A stretch of 64,000 bases of DNA, taken from assembly GCF_000004075.3 (NCBI RefSeq), contig NC_026657.2, forward strand, positions 40,038,732 through 40,102,731. Reading direction: 5' to 3'. Below the pieces are notes generated by a model. That model searched no databases and had not been told where the DNA came from. It was given only the letters and a program-made list of their open reading frames with translations. Position 1 is the first letter of the stretch. Each line of letters starts with the position of its first letter. Both the position numbers and the translations under genes were made by a program. This document shows positions 1-10,087 of this stretch, one piece after another. The DNA comes from Cucumis sativus. Taxonomy: Eukaryota; Streptophyta; Magnoliopsida; Cucurbitales; Cucurbitaceae.

Positions 1-1595
1 TGAATATACCTGCATTTGCTTATGGTGCAGGCAATGGTGGAGGTGGTGGAAGCGGTGGTGGATATGGTCCACTTGGTGGTGGTGGTGGAGGTTATGGAAG
101 TGGAGGTGGTGGTAGTTATAGTTCTGTAGGAGTACAATATGGTGTTGGAGGCTATGGAAGTGGAGGTGGAGGTGGAAGTGGTGGTGGTGAAGGATACGGT
201 CCTAGTGGTGGCTATGGTGGAGGAGGAGGTGGTGGGAGTGGCGGTGGTTCTGCTTATGGTCATGGTGGTTCTGCTTATGGAGGTGGTGGAGGAAGTGGCG
301 GAGGAGGTGGTTATGGTCCTGGTGGTGGTGGATATGGAGGGGGTGGTGGAAATGGTGGTGGAGCGAGTTATGGTCCTGGAGAAGGTAGTGGATATGGAGG
401 TGTAGGATATGGTGGAGGTGGTGGTAGTGGAGGTGGTGTGGGGTATGGCCCGGGAGGTGGAGGGTATGGAGGAGGTGGTGGGAATGGAGGTGGGGCTGGA
501 TATGGTCTTGGGGGTGCAGGATATGGAGGAGGTGGTGGAAATGGCGGTGGGGCAGGATATGGTCATGAAGGTGCAGGTTATGGAGGGGGTGGTGGAAATG
601 GCGGTGGAGGAGGATATGGCCATGAAGGTGCAGGGTATGGAGGGGGTGGTGGAAATGGCGGTGGAGGAGGATACGGTCATGAAAGTGGAGGATATGGAGG
701 TAATGGAGGAAATGGCGGTGGTCATGAAAGTGGAGGATATGGAGGCAGTGGTCATGAAAGTGGAGGATATGGAGGTAGTGGAGGAAATAACGGCGGTCAT
801 GAAAGTGGAGGATACGGAGGCAGTGGAGGAAATGGAGGAAATGGCGGCAGTCATGAAAGTGGAGGATATGGAGGCAGTGGAGGAAATGGAGGTGGTCATG
901 AAAGTGGAGGATACGGAGGCAGCGGAGGAAATGGTGGCGGTCATGAAAGTGGAGGATATGGAGGCAGTGGAGGAAATAGTGGTGGTCATGAAAGTGGAGG
1001 ATATGGAGGAAGTGAAGGACATGGCGGTGGTCATGAAAGTGGAGGATACGGAGGCAGTGGAGGAAATGGTGGCGGTCATGAAAGTGGAGGATATGGAGGT
1101 AGTGGAGGAAATGGCGGTGGTCATGAAAGTGGAGGATATGGAGGCGGCAGTCATGAAAGTGGAGGATACGGAGGCAATGGAGGAAATGGCGGCGGTCATG
1201 AAAGTGGAGGATATGGAAACAGTGGAGGAAATAGCGGTGGTCATGAAAGTGGAGGATATGGAGGCAGTGGTGGAAATAGCGGTGGGGCAGGATATGGTGG
1301 AGAACATGGAGCAGGGTATGGTGGTGGTGGTGGAAATGGTGGGGGTGGAGGTGGAGGAGCAGGAAGTGGCTCAGGAGGAGAATATGGCTCTGGTTATGGA
1401 AGCGGAGCAGGTGGGGGACATGGTGCAGGAGGAGGAAATAATGGTGGGGGAAGCGGAGGAGGGGGTGGAGGAGGATCAGGATATGGTGGAGGAAGTGCAC
1501 ATGGTGGTGCATACGGTGGACATGAAGAAGGCAATGGGTATGGTGGAGGAGGTGGTAGCGGGCAAGGTGGTGGACATGGTGGATATGCACCTTGA
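1..1595 (+). CDS. Glycine-rich protein, 5' end outside window
   Basis: One frame is open from the window edge to the TGA at 1593-1595, giving about 530 visible residues; the start and any signal peptide are not visible. The composition is mostly Gly with Tyr, Ser, Asn, His and Glu. The first part (to about 675) is GGGGSGGG/GYGPGG-type sequence. From about 678 to 1285 there are 14 copies of a unit beginning HESGGYG, mostly 15 residues long (consensus HESGGYGGSGGNGGG), followed by a Gly/Ser/Ala-rich tail ending GGYAP. Known glycine-rich proteins of this style are structural cell-wall proteins; secretion is inferred here, not seen. The AT-rich 3' flank loosely resembles that after the repeat protein ending at 10087, suggesting relatedness. 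Long open frames on both strands across this stretch are by-products of the stop-free repeat. The exact function is unknown. Confidence 0.8.
   Translation, partial: NIPAFAYGAGNGGGGGSGGGYGPLGGGGGGYGSGGGGSYSSVGVQYGVGGYGSGGGGGSGGGEGYGPSGGYGGGGGGGSGGGSAYGHGGSAYGGGGGSGGGGGYGPGGGGYGGGGGNGGGASYGPGEGSGYGGVGYGGGGGSGGGVGYGPGGGGYGGGGGNGGGAGYGLGGAGYGGGGGNGGGAGYGHEGAGYGGGGGNGGGGGYGHEGAGYGGGGGNGGGGGYGHESGGYGGNGGNGGGHESGGYGGSGHESGGYGGSGGNNGGHESGGYGGSGGNGGNGGSHESGGYGGSGGNGGGHESGGYGGSGGNGGGHESGGYGGSGGNSGGHESGGYGGSEGHGGGHESGGYGGSGGNGGGHESGGYGGSGGNGGGHESGGYGGGSHESGGYGGNGGNGGGHESGGYGNSGGNSGGHESGGYGGSGGNSGGAGYGGEHGAGYGGGGGNGGGGGGGAGSGSGGEYGSGYGSGAGGGHGAGGGNNGGGSGGGGGGGSGYGGGSAHGGAYGGHEEGNGYGGGGGSGQGGGHGGYAP
678..1285 (+). 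repeat. 45-bp coding minisatellite (HESGGYG units)
   Basis: This in-frame tandem repeat lies inside the glycine-rich protein. Fourteen units start with codons for HESGGYG. Most are 45 bp, two are shortened to about 30 bp, and one is lengthened to about 54 bp by an extra Gly-Gly-Asn. Third-position changes (tat/tac, ggc/ggt) between units show repeated local duplication rather than a single expansion. Confidence 0.85.
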
Positions 1596-4059
1596 AATGG
1601 ACATCATAAATGTTACCTTATATATATATATATTTATACTATATACAATTATAAAAGAAACAAATAGGGAAAATACATATTATCATTTATCCTTTCTTAA
1701 TTCCCTATGTAATCAAAATATATTTACGTGTATCAAAGATTGGGCAAAGGGATTAGTTATATGTAGTAAGAAAAGTGTGTGATATATATGTCAAAATGGG
1801 AACACTTGCCAAGTTGTAACTTCTTCATCTCTATATTTTGTTGAAGTAAAAGATTAAGGGGACTCTCCTATTTTTGACAAACACCTTATAGTTCTCTTTC
1901 AAAATATATAGGACTTAATTTGAAAATTAATGATGGTAGTTTTGAGAAAGAATTTGATGACAAAGGTTGGGTTTTTTTTTTCTTTTTTTCTTTCGTTGTC
2001 TTTAGGAAAAAAATTTCTTGAAAGTTGGAAGTTTTATTTGAAGTGAGACTCGATATAAATTTCTTTCACCCAACTATGTTCTTTTTTTCTTAAAAGAAAA
2101 AAATACATCACTCTCTATTTTATAATTATATATCAAATTGTCTCATATATTTTCTTTTCATATTTTTACTAATATTAAATTTAATTTAAAAAATATTACT
2201 TATTTAAACATTTTATTTATAAACTAATAAATATTATATACAAGTACAAAAATATTACCTTTAATTTTTGAACAAATAACACGGGAGTAAAGGATGTAAA
2301 TAGTGTTTAGTGACAATAGTTTCACATAAGAAACGAGGAGAACACTAAATGAAAATAGTAGAGACACACAATATTGTTAACCCAATTCGATGACATAACA
2401 TCTACATTTGGGAGTCCTTAACTCATAATAAAATTCGATGAGATTTCTTATTATTTTGATAAAAATTCAATCATAATCAACATATTATGATTTTAGTACA
2501 GAAAATTTTACTGACTTATTCACTATGTACTAATTACCATGATACAAATTGAATTATCACTACAATCAAAGATAGATTTTGATAACCAAAACCTTTGACC
2601 TTAATCATGCAACATTCTTATCTTATCACCAAAATAAGATGTTAATCAAAAGTGTCTTCCCATGAACTTTTGACCTTCATTAAATTTCAACATATGTAAC
2701 GATTATGTACACAAAACTCTTAACCAACAAAACTTCGATCAAGATAACACATCATCTTTTTCTTTAAGACAATTTCATACCAAAGTGATTGCTTTTAGCA
2801 CTTTTCTTTTTCTTTCAGCGGGATATACTAGGAGAATGAAACAAGTCTATATAGAAAATTTCAACACCGAATCTTTACCCGAAAAAGGAATGAAACAAAA
2901 TAAAATCCAGAGTCAAGGAATAATATTTTAAAAAAGAAAACTTTCCTTCCATCATTCTCTTTTTGCTACGACAGAACTGGGTTGAACAAAAACATATACA
3001 AACCCACAGATTTTCCAACAATTTTTAACGTAGCAAAATGACCAATTTAATATTTGCAAGAAATAAATAGTTAAAATTTCATATTTCGTTTCTTTGCCAT
3101 TTAGCTAATAAAAATATAATGAAATTTAAAAACCTTGTTATGTGTAAATATCAACAGTTCTATTTTTTTTTAAAAAAAATATATTACTAATCCTTCTATG
3201 TAATATCTTATTTAATTAATTTGCAGTACTTGACCAATAATATTTTTAAATAACTTCAAAACAAAATTACTCATTTAAGATGAATTTAATATATAGACAA
3301 GGTGCATAAACGACATTTAAACTAAAAATAATTGCGTACGTAGCACAACGATAAAATAATTGCATATATAATATAAAATTTTGATAAAAGACAAAAGAAA
3401 CCTATGTGCAACTACCATTTCAATAATTTATTTTCATTTTATCAAAATTGTAAAGCTATTGGTGATAGCAACCATCGTCATTGATGGTTGTCATCATTAG
3501 TTGCTCCTACCACTGATATATTTGATCTAGTAAGTGATTGTGATTTTCTCTCTTAAATCTTAACATTTCTTTAAAATTTGATTAGGTTCTTGACGAAGAA
3601 AAAGGATAAAGACAACAAAAAACCAGGTTTTATAAAGATTGTGGGTCGACTATTATAACATATTTAGATTTGAACTAGTTCTTACGAGTTCGGACTAGCT
3701 TCAAAAAATCACATGCAAAAGGGATTTAGTATGTATATATAAGAAACATTGTTTCGATAATCTAGAGACAGAGCCACGATGCTGGAGACAGTGTTTCAAT
3801 AATCTCTACAAATATAAAATCATTCTTTAGGTCACAATTCCATAGTCACAAATTTATCTCAAATATTTCCAAACATCTCATCCAATTTTACACGATATGG
3901 TTTTTCCAAAATCATTTGTAACTTTGCACGACCTGCATATGTACATGGTAAAAATGTCATATATATATATATATATATCAATTACGAACTTAATTTTGTG
4001 CAGTTATTAGGTAGGGCTTAAATTTTGTTCATATTAGAGAATAATTTTTATTGTAGAAT
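1596..4059. other. AT-rich intergenic region, no gene seen
   Basis: This is the 3' flank of the glycine-rich gene followed by about 2.4 kb of AT-rich sequence with stops in all frames. A (TA)n run lies at 3959-3978. A sequence starting CACTACAA at 2558 resembles a CACTA-transposon terminus but is weak (see findings). I see no coding exon. Confidence 0.5.
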
Positions 4060-4496
4060 TATTTTACGATTCTAAATATAAAAATACTTATGAGCATTGT
4101 TATAGACATCAACTCAGGAAGTTGTTCAATTATGAACTTAATTTTGTTCCATATTTGTTTACTACAATCATAATCATTCCACTTCACCTTTTTCAGTTCC
4201 ATATGCAGAAACACCATAACCTGAACTAGCACTATCGTGATCATACTTTTCTCAATCGGAATAATATTCACTCTTATATATAGTTTACATATAATTCATA
4301 ACCTTTAGGACTATATCCAGCTCATACACCATCTTCTCCTATAAAACTTTACCCACTATATAATTACCATAGGGTACTTGGATTACCACATTTTCCTTCG
4401 TTAAAAGTTGGATGAGCTCTGCCTTAAAGAAGAAATCTCAATACCAAATAGAAAGAAGAATGCAAGAGAAGAAAGTTTATGAGAATCCATTTTCAT
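4060..4496 (-). pseudogene. Decayed inverted copy of the secreted Gly/Tyr-rich gene
   Basis: On the minus strand an ATG at 4496 opens a signal peptide (MKMDSHKLSSLAFF then FLFGIEIS) nearly identical to those of the genes at 7340 and 13926. After the signal peptide the DNA still aligns with the 13926 gene: a shared AAGGCAG, then AACTTTT, then TATGGTAATCCAAG (TGTGGTAATCCAAG here). About five extra bases shift the frame, and stops follow within a few codons. Further along, near 4180-4260, another frame reads YDHDSASSGYGVSAYG, the type of sequence expected from the mature protein. With frame breaks and several stops it cannot make the ancestral protein. A truncated secreted peptide of about 31 residues is formally possible but unlikely to matter. 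Confidence 0.75.
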
Positions 4497-4499
4497 GTA

Positions 4500-4935
4500 G
4501 ATGCTTAGAGTGAAGAGTGATAGGGAGAGGGAAGAAGTATATATATATATAGGAGAGAGTGGTTTAGATGCACAAAAGATAGAATGGTGAGTAGCCCAAA
4601 ATCTGTATTTAAAGCCTTTCAATTTTACATATAACATTTTACAACTTCATTTCGTGTTTAAGTTTGTCCTCTCCATTCCTTATTTAGTGCTTAATACATA
4701 TTCTACGTTTGTATCAACATCACATTTCTCTCTTCCCATTCATTTTTTCCTTCAAATAATCCAAACTTCATCTACTAACTTTTGTTTCATGTACTGTGTT
4801 TTACATGAAATTTAATTTGGCATTTGAGTTAATTATGTGTCCCATCTAATTAAATCAAAAGTTGATATGTTAATGTCCAAAGTCTTTTAAAATACAGTCC
4901 TTTAAAATCAATTATATATTTTGTGTATATACCAA
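4500..4935 (-). promoter_or_regulatory. Promoter copy of the inverted pseudogene
   Basis: Read on the minus strand, this stretch keeps the same order of blocks as the promoters upstream of 7340 and 13926: an ACATTAACATAT box followed by TTTGATTTAATTAGA, then a region near TTTTG-GCATCT, a TATATATATATA run at about 4537-4551, a CTTCTTCCCTCTCCC leader and CTAAGCATCTACATG at the start codon. It is therefore a duplicated promoter that moved with its gene. Whether it still drives transcription cannot be told from sequence. Confidence 0.65.
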
Positions 4936-6084
4936 AGTAGTTTAGCTTGTTAACACCTTGGTTCACATTGTTCCAAAAATGATATTTTTGTTGGGATGTA
5001 TATCCTAAAGCATTTTAGTTAATAAGTTATTTAAAATCATGGCTGATTATTTTATATCAAATTATTCATTAAATTTAAGATTGGATGCCATGCTATTTTA
5101 TGTAACTGAAACATGCATGTATGTCACTCATATGTTTAAGTTATATATTTGAATGAGATTTTGTAATTAAAAGTATAAAGCAATATATTTGAATGGGATT
5201 TTATAATCATACGAATGAGATTAATATAAATACCAGAGATTAAAATTGAAGAAAAATTGCACAAACTATTGTAAACTATTGGTGTTGGTTACAATTCCAC
5301 ACAACTTTCGAATTGATCGATTAATTAAGCCGAAAAAAGTTTATCTCTCATCTCGCATCATTTCCTCTCTCCTCCCCCTACTCCCTCAACCCTTCCTTCC
5401 CCATCTTCATCTTCATCTTTCCCTTTCCCTTTTTCGGTTTTTTTTTTTCTTTTTCTCTCTGGCTCTTTCTTAAAACCCAACTCCCAGAAGCAACCCCAAG
5501 AAAGATTCTGAAATTGACCTCTCAATATCATATGAAATAGTCAAATTCCCAGCCCCCAATTGGCTTCCGATAATTACTGGGGATGTTTTACTCCAAAAAA
5601 GAGAATAAATTAAATAAAATGAAGATGGGAAGAGGGAAATGACAGCAGGTAAAAGAGAGAGGAGAGAGGAAGGAATATGAGATGATAAATAATCTTCCTT
5701 TTTTTAAAAAAAAATATTTTTTAAAATTTTATAATTATCTAATCATAATTATTATTTTATTAATAAAGATCTAATTGCAACTATTAACCAACTATAACAA
5801 CTTAATTGCTCAATTGAATTCATATTAAAACTATAGATTATGAAATAATTATGTATTTTGATACGATTTAAATGCATACTTAATTAACTATCTTATTTTT
5901 AATAAACTTTAGAATGATTTAATTATGATTAATTGAAATTTGAATTTGGATGCAAAACTTAGAAGGAGCTCGAATAAATGGAGTAAGATAGCACCTTATC
6001 ATTGTTTTTTATTATTGATTTTTCTTAAAAGAAATCTTTTAGATATCTATTAGTATTTTCAGTGTAAATTTTGTACCCAGTGTT
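4936..6084. other. Intergenic, with an orphan CT-rich leader-like stretch
   Basis: Most of this stretch is AT-rich and featureless. About 5330-5475 is strongly CT-rich and is followed to about 5600 by more balanced sequence, which looks like the 5' UTR of a plant gene. The only reading frame over it (5246-5473) is low-complexity Leu/Pro/Ser/Phe, with no recognisable downstream exon. It may be a gene remnant or a non-coding transcript leader. Confidence 0.35.
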
Positions 6085-6593
6085 CTGATATACTTTTAAT
6101 AACCTTTGAAATGTATCAAAATTAATCTATTAAAAAAAAGGTTTACTAATTTTTTAAAATTATTAATTTTCAAACGTTTATTAACCTTTGAAATTAGTAA
6201 TTCTCGAAAATTAGATATTGTCCAAGTTTTTTTCAACTTCTTCGAAAAAATATATATATTTTTCAAAGGTTTTTATTCTTTCATTAAAAAGTCAAAACCT
6301 ATATTTTTTTTCCAAAATTTTTCTTCTATCCTGTGATAAAAAGTAGATAATTATCGAAGATTTTTTCAACTTTTCGATAAAATGTATATCTTTTTTAAAA
6401 AATTTGATTAACGTTTGATAAATGTATATTTTCTTCAAAGGTTATTAATAATCCTTCGATCAAAAGCATATATTTTTCAAAGATTTTTCCTAAACCTCCT
6501 ATAAATGTATTTTTTTCTTGAAGGTTTTTGATAGCCTTTGATCAAATATTGTTGAAATAGCACCACTTACTTACCACTTACTTTCTTGTAGTG
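6085..6593. mobile_element. CACTA (En/Spm-like) transposon end with subterminal repeats
   Basis: The right edge is CTTTCTTGTAGTG at 6581-6593, whose reverse complement, CACTACAAGAAAG, is the classic terminal inverted repeat of plant CACTA elements. Immediately inside it are many short, partly palindromic motifs of the type AAAGGTTTTTGAT / CCTTTGATCAAA (about 6100-6550), the usual subterminal arrays of these elements. No transposase coding sequence is visible, and the partner terminus is not certain, so this is a remnant or a non-autonomous copy. Confidence 0.6.
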
Positions 6594-6779
6594 ATTATAT
6601 TTTCTTGTATAAAAAAAGTATGTTAATATTATTAAACACATTTCATCAAATCAACTACGTGGAAAGTGTGTTTAAGTTTTATTAAGAAAAGTAAAAAGAC
6701 TAAAATTGAACAAATCTTTATATTTAGGAACCACAATATTATTCTAATCTACCATACACCAAACTATTATCTAGTAACA

Positions 6780-7339
6780 AAGAATCCTATGTACATAGAC
6801 CTTTGACAAGCTAACTAGTTTTTTGGAATAAATGCAAAATATAATTGAGTTTAAAGAATTGTATTTTAAAAGACTTTAGACATTAACATATAACCTTTTG
6901 ATTTAATTAGACATTAATATATATATTAATTAGATGAGACACATAATAAACTAAAATGGTGAGTTAAAATTGAAAACTCTATGAAAACTCAAGCACATAG
7001 GAGATATCCAAATTATATCTCATTAATTAACCCAATATGAACAATATGTAATATGGAAGCAAATATTGGTAGATGAAGCCTTGAATTTGAAGGAAAATGG
7101 TTAAGAGAAATGTCATGTTGAAACAACCTAGAATGTAAATTAATGCATTAAAAGCAGTGAGTGAACAACTTAAACACAATGATTTTATAAAATAATAATG
7201 TTAATACGTAAAACTGAAAGTCATAAATGTAGAGTTTATTTGGGGCCACTCGTTATTCTCTCTTTTGCATGCATCTCACCCTCTCTCTCCTATATATACT
7301 TCTTCCCACTCTCTTTCCCTCTTCATTCTAAGCATCCAC
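6780..7339 (+). promoter_or_regulatory. Promoter of the 57-residue-repeat protein gene
   Basis: TATATATA lies at 7291-7298 and the start codon at 7340. An RY-type element, CATGCA, is at 7268-7273. From about 6800 to 7000 the sequence aligns with the promoter regions of the 13926 gene, the inverted pseudogene and the orphan copy at 12185 (shared ACATTAACATATAACCTT, TTTGATTTAATTAGACATT and ATATCCAAATTA). The leader between TATA and ATG is CT-rich. RY elements are known in seed-specific promoters, but the paralogous promoters have CATGAA or a different sequence at this point, so seed control is only a suggestion. Confidence 0.65.
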
Positions 7340-10087
7340 ATGAAAATGGCTTCTCCTAAACTTTCTTCTCTTGTGTTCTTCATTTTATTTGCTATTGAGA
7401 TTTCTTTAATAGCTAGTGAAGGAGAAAAACATGGTCATCCAAATAACCTTGGTTATCGTAAGTATGGTTTTGTAGGAAAAAAAGATGTTGGAGGCTATGG
7501 AGATGGAAACTACCATAATGATTATTATTGGGGTCGATGGAGAAAGTATGGTCAAGGAAGTAGTTATGGTGCTTCTGAAGGATCATCTAACGATGAATAT
7601 GATCATACAAGTAGTTGCACAAATCCAACTACAAGCGAAGAACCATCCAAAAGTGGTTACAGCAGTAACGAAAACGGTGGAAAAAGTACAGGAGAATCAG
7701 GATACACAAATCCAAGCACTGAAACTAGTTACAAAAATCCAAGTGCCAGCGAAGAGTCATCCAAAAATCCAAGTACCGAAACTAGTTACAAAAATCCAAG
7801 TACATCCGAAGAACCATCCAAGAGTAGTTACAGCAACAACGAAAACGGTGGAAAAAGTACAGGAGAATCAGGATACAAAAGTCCAAGTACTGAAACTAGT
7901 TACAAAAATCCAACTGCCAGCGAAGAACCATCAAAAAATCCAAGTACCGAAACTGGTTACAAAAATCCAAGTACAGCCGAAGAACCGTCCAAGAGTGGTT
8001 ACAGTAGCAACGAAAACGGTGGAAAAAGTACGGGAGAATCGGGATACACAAGCCCAAGTACTGAAACGGGTTACAAAAATCCAAGTGCAAGCGAAGAGCC
8101 ATCCAAAAATCCAAGTACCGAAACTGGTTACAAAAATCCAAGTACATCCGAAGAACCGTCCAAGAGTGGTTACAGTAGCAACGGAAATGGTGGAAAAAGT
8201 ACCGGAGAATCAGGATACACAAGCCCAAGTACTGAAACTAGTTACAAAAATCCAACTGCCAGCGAAGAGCCATCCAAAAATCCAAGTACTGAAACTGGTT
8301 ACAAAAATCCGAGTACAGCCGAAGAACCCTCCAAGAGTGGCTACAGTAGCAACGAAAACGGTGGAAAAAGTACCGGAGAATCAGGATACACAAGTCCAAG
8401 TACTGAAACTGGTTACAAAAATCCAACTGCCAGTGAAGAACCATCCAAAAATCCAAGTACCGAAACTGGTTACAAAAATCCAAGTACATCCGAAGAACCG
8501 TCCAAGAGTGGTTACAGCAGCAACGGAAATGGTGGAAAAAGTACCGGAGAATCAGGATACACAAGCCCAAGTACTGAAACTAGTTACAAAAATCCAACTG
8601 CCAGCGAAGAGCCATCCAAAAATCCAAGTACTGAAACTGGTTACAAAAATCCAAGTACAGCCGAAGAACCCTCCAAGAGTGGCTACAGTAGCAACGAAAA
8701 CGGTGGAAAAAGTACCGGAGAATCAGGATACACAAGTCCAAGTACTGAAACTGGTTACAAAAATCCAACTGCCAGTGAAGAACCATCCAAAAATCCAAGT
8801 ACCGAAACTGGTTACAAAAATCCAAGTACATCCGAAGAACCGTCCAAGAGTGGCTACAGCAGCAACGGAAATGGTGGAAAAAGTACCGGAGAATCAGGAT
8901 ACACAAGCCCAAGTACTGAAACGGGTTACAAAAATCCAAGTGCAAGCGAAGAGCCATCCAAAAATCCAAGTACCGAAACTGGTTACAAAAATCCAAGTAC
9001 AGCCGAAGAACCGTCCAAGAGTGGTTACAGTAGCAACGAAAACGGTGGAAAAAGTACGGGAGAATCGGGATACACAAGTCCAAGTACTGAAACTGGTTAC
9101 AAAAATCCAACTGCCAGCGAAGAGTCATCCAAAAATCCAAGTACCGAAACTGGTTACAAAAGTCCAAGTACAGCCGAAGAACCCTCTAAGAGTGGCTACA
9201 GCAGCAACGGAAACGGAGGAAAAAGTACAGGAGAATCAGGATACACAAGTCCAAGTACTGAAACTGGTTACAAAAATCCAACAGCCAGCGAAGAACCATC
9301 AAAAAATCCAAGTACCGAAACTGGTTACAAAAATCCAAGTACAGCCGAAGAACCGTCCAAGAGTGGTTACAGCAGCAACGAAAATGGTGGAAAAAGTACG
9401 GGAGAATCAGGATACACAAGCCCAAGTACTGAAACGGGTTACAAAAATCCAAGTGCCAGCGAAGAGCCATCCAAAAATCCAAGTACCGAAACTGGTTACA
9501 AAAATCCAAGTACAGCTGAAGAACCGTCCAAAAGTGGTTACAGCAGCAACGAAAACGGTGGAAAAAGTACGGGAGAATCAGGATATACAAGCCCAAGTAC
9601 TGAAACTGGTTACAAAAATCCAACTGTCAGCGAAGAGCCATCCAAAAATCCAAGTACCGAAACTGGTTACAAAAATCCAAGTACCGCCGAAGAGTCATCC
9701 AAGGGTGGTTATAGCACTAACGAGAATGGTGGAAAAAGTACAGAAGAATCCGGATACAAAAGCTCAAATACTGAAACTGGTTACAATGGCGAAGAACCAT
9801 CTAAAAGTAGTTATAGCAGCAACGAAAATGGTGGAAAAAGTACGGAAGAATACAATAATCCAAGTGCTGGAAATAGTTACAAAGGCGAAGAAGCATCTAA
9901 TGAATATAGTGAGAACGGTGGTAAAAGTGGAGTAGTAAGTAATGAAAATAGTTACGAAGGTGGAGATGAAAACAATGGTGGAGGTTATCCTAATTATGAA
10001 AGTGGTGAAACAAGCTACAAATCATTCAAAAACTATCGTCGTTATCAAAGAGGCAATCTATATGGCCGGGGTAGCAGACAACCTTGA
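7340..10087 (+). CDS. Secreted protein made of tandem 57-residue repeats (915 aa)
   Basis: I chose the ATG at 7340 because in-frame sequence further upstream lies before the TATA box, and because it matches the start of the two paralogues. A signal peptide of about 26 residues (MKMASPKLSSLVFF, then ILFAIEISLIAS) is followed by a module with NDYYWGRW, QGSSYG and a single Cys in SSCTNP. Residues about 94-807 are roughly twelve 57-residue repeats built from NPSTETGYKNPST, EEPSKSGYSSNENGG, KSTGESGYTSPS and a second TETGYKNP block. The tail becomes irregular and basic (YRRYQRGNLYGRGSRQP). Each unit has four Tyr, about five Lys and about eight Glu; Pro is regular but not in the SPPPP form of extensins, and NPS/NPT are not N-glycosylation sequons. 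There is no enzyme domain. A Tyr-rich cell-wall or extracellular-matrix role is inferred. AATAAA signals occur at 10163-10172. I do not recognise a named family. Confidence 0.85.
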   Translation: MKMASPKLSSLVFFILFAIEISLIASEGEKHGHPNNLGYRKYGFVGKKDVGGYGDGNYHNDYYWGRWRKYGQGSSYGASEGSSNDEYDHTSSCTNPTTSEEPSKSGYSSNENGGKSTGESGYTNPSTETSYKNPSASEESSKNPSTETSYKNPSTSEEPSKSSYSNNENGGKSTGESGYKSPSTETSYKNPTASEEPSKNPSTETGYKNPSTAEEPSKSGYSSNENGGKSTGESGYTSPSTETGYKNPSASEEPSKNPSTETGYKNPSTSEEPSKSGYSSNGNGGKSTGESGYTSPSTETSYKNPTASEEPSKNPSTETGYKNPSTAEEPSKSGYSSNENGGKSTGESGYTSPSTETGYKNPTASEEPSKNPSTETGYKNPSTSEEPSKSGYSSNGNGGKSTGESGYTSPSTETSYKNPTASEEPSKNPSTETGYKNPSTAEEPSKSGYSSNENGGKSTGESGYTSPSTETGYKNPTASEEPSKNPSTETGYKNPSTSEEPSKSGYSSNGNGGKSTGESGYTSPSTETGYKNPSASEEPSKNPSTETGYKNPSTAEEPSKSGYSSNENGGKSTGESGYTSPSTETGYKNPTASEESSKNPSTETGYKSPSTAEEPSKSGYSSNGNGGKSTGESGYTSPSTETGYKNPTASEEPSKNPSTETGYKNPSTAEEPSKSGYSSNENGGKSTGESGYTSPSTETGYKNPSASEEPSKNPSTETGYKNPSTAEEPSKSGYSSNENGGKSTGESGYTSPSTETGYKNPTVSEEPSKNPSTETGYKNPSTAEESSKGGYSTNENGGKSTEESGYKSSNTETGYNGEEPSKSSYSSNENGGKSTEEYNNPSAGNSYKGEEASNEYSENGGKSGVVSNENSYEGGDENNGGGYPNYESGETSYKSFKNYRRYQRGNLYGRGSRQP
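7621..9760 (+). repeat. 171-bp coding tandem repeat with 342-bp higher-order unit
   Basis: The repeat landmark (GGTTACAGCAGCAACGAAAAC and variants) recurs every 171 bp from about 7651 to 9708. Many neighbouring units alternate between SSNENGG and SSNGNGG versions, and the stretch beginning near 8161 is almost identical to that beginning near 8503, so the duplicating unit was often the 342-bp dimer. Another near-identical pair is spaced 855 bp apart. Because 171 is divisible by three, other frames and the antisense strand also stay open; those frames are not genes. Confidence 0.9.

Noticed and set aside
202-1590. 462-residue His/Leu-rich frame antisense to the glycine-rich protein
   Set aside because: It mirrors the Gly-rich repeat (GGN codons read backwards) and has no natural start context or domain; it is a by-product of stop-free repetitive sequence.
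7485-9935. 816-residue second plus-strand frame and several antisense frames across the 171-bp repeat
   Set aside because: The period is divisible by three and the unit lacks stops in those frames, so they stay open automatically. No signal peptide, promoter or unique sequence supports them.
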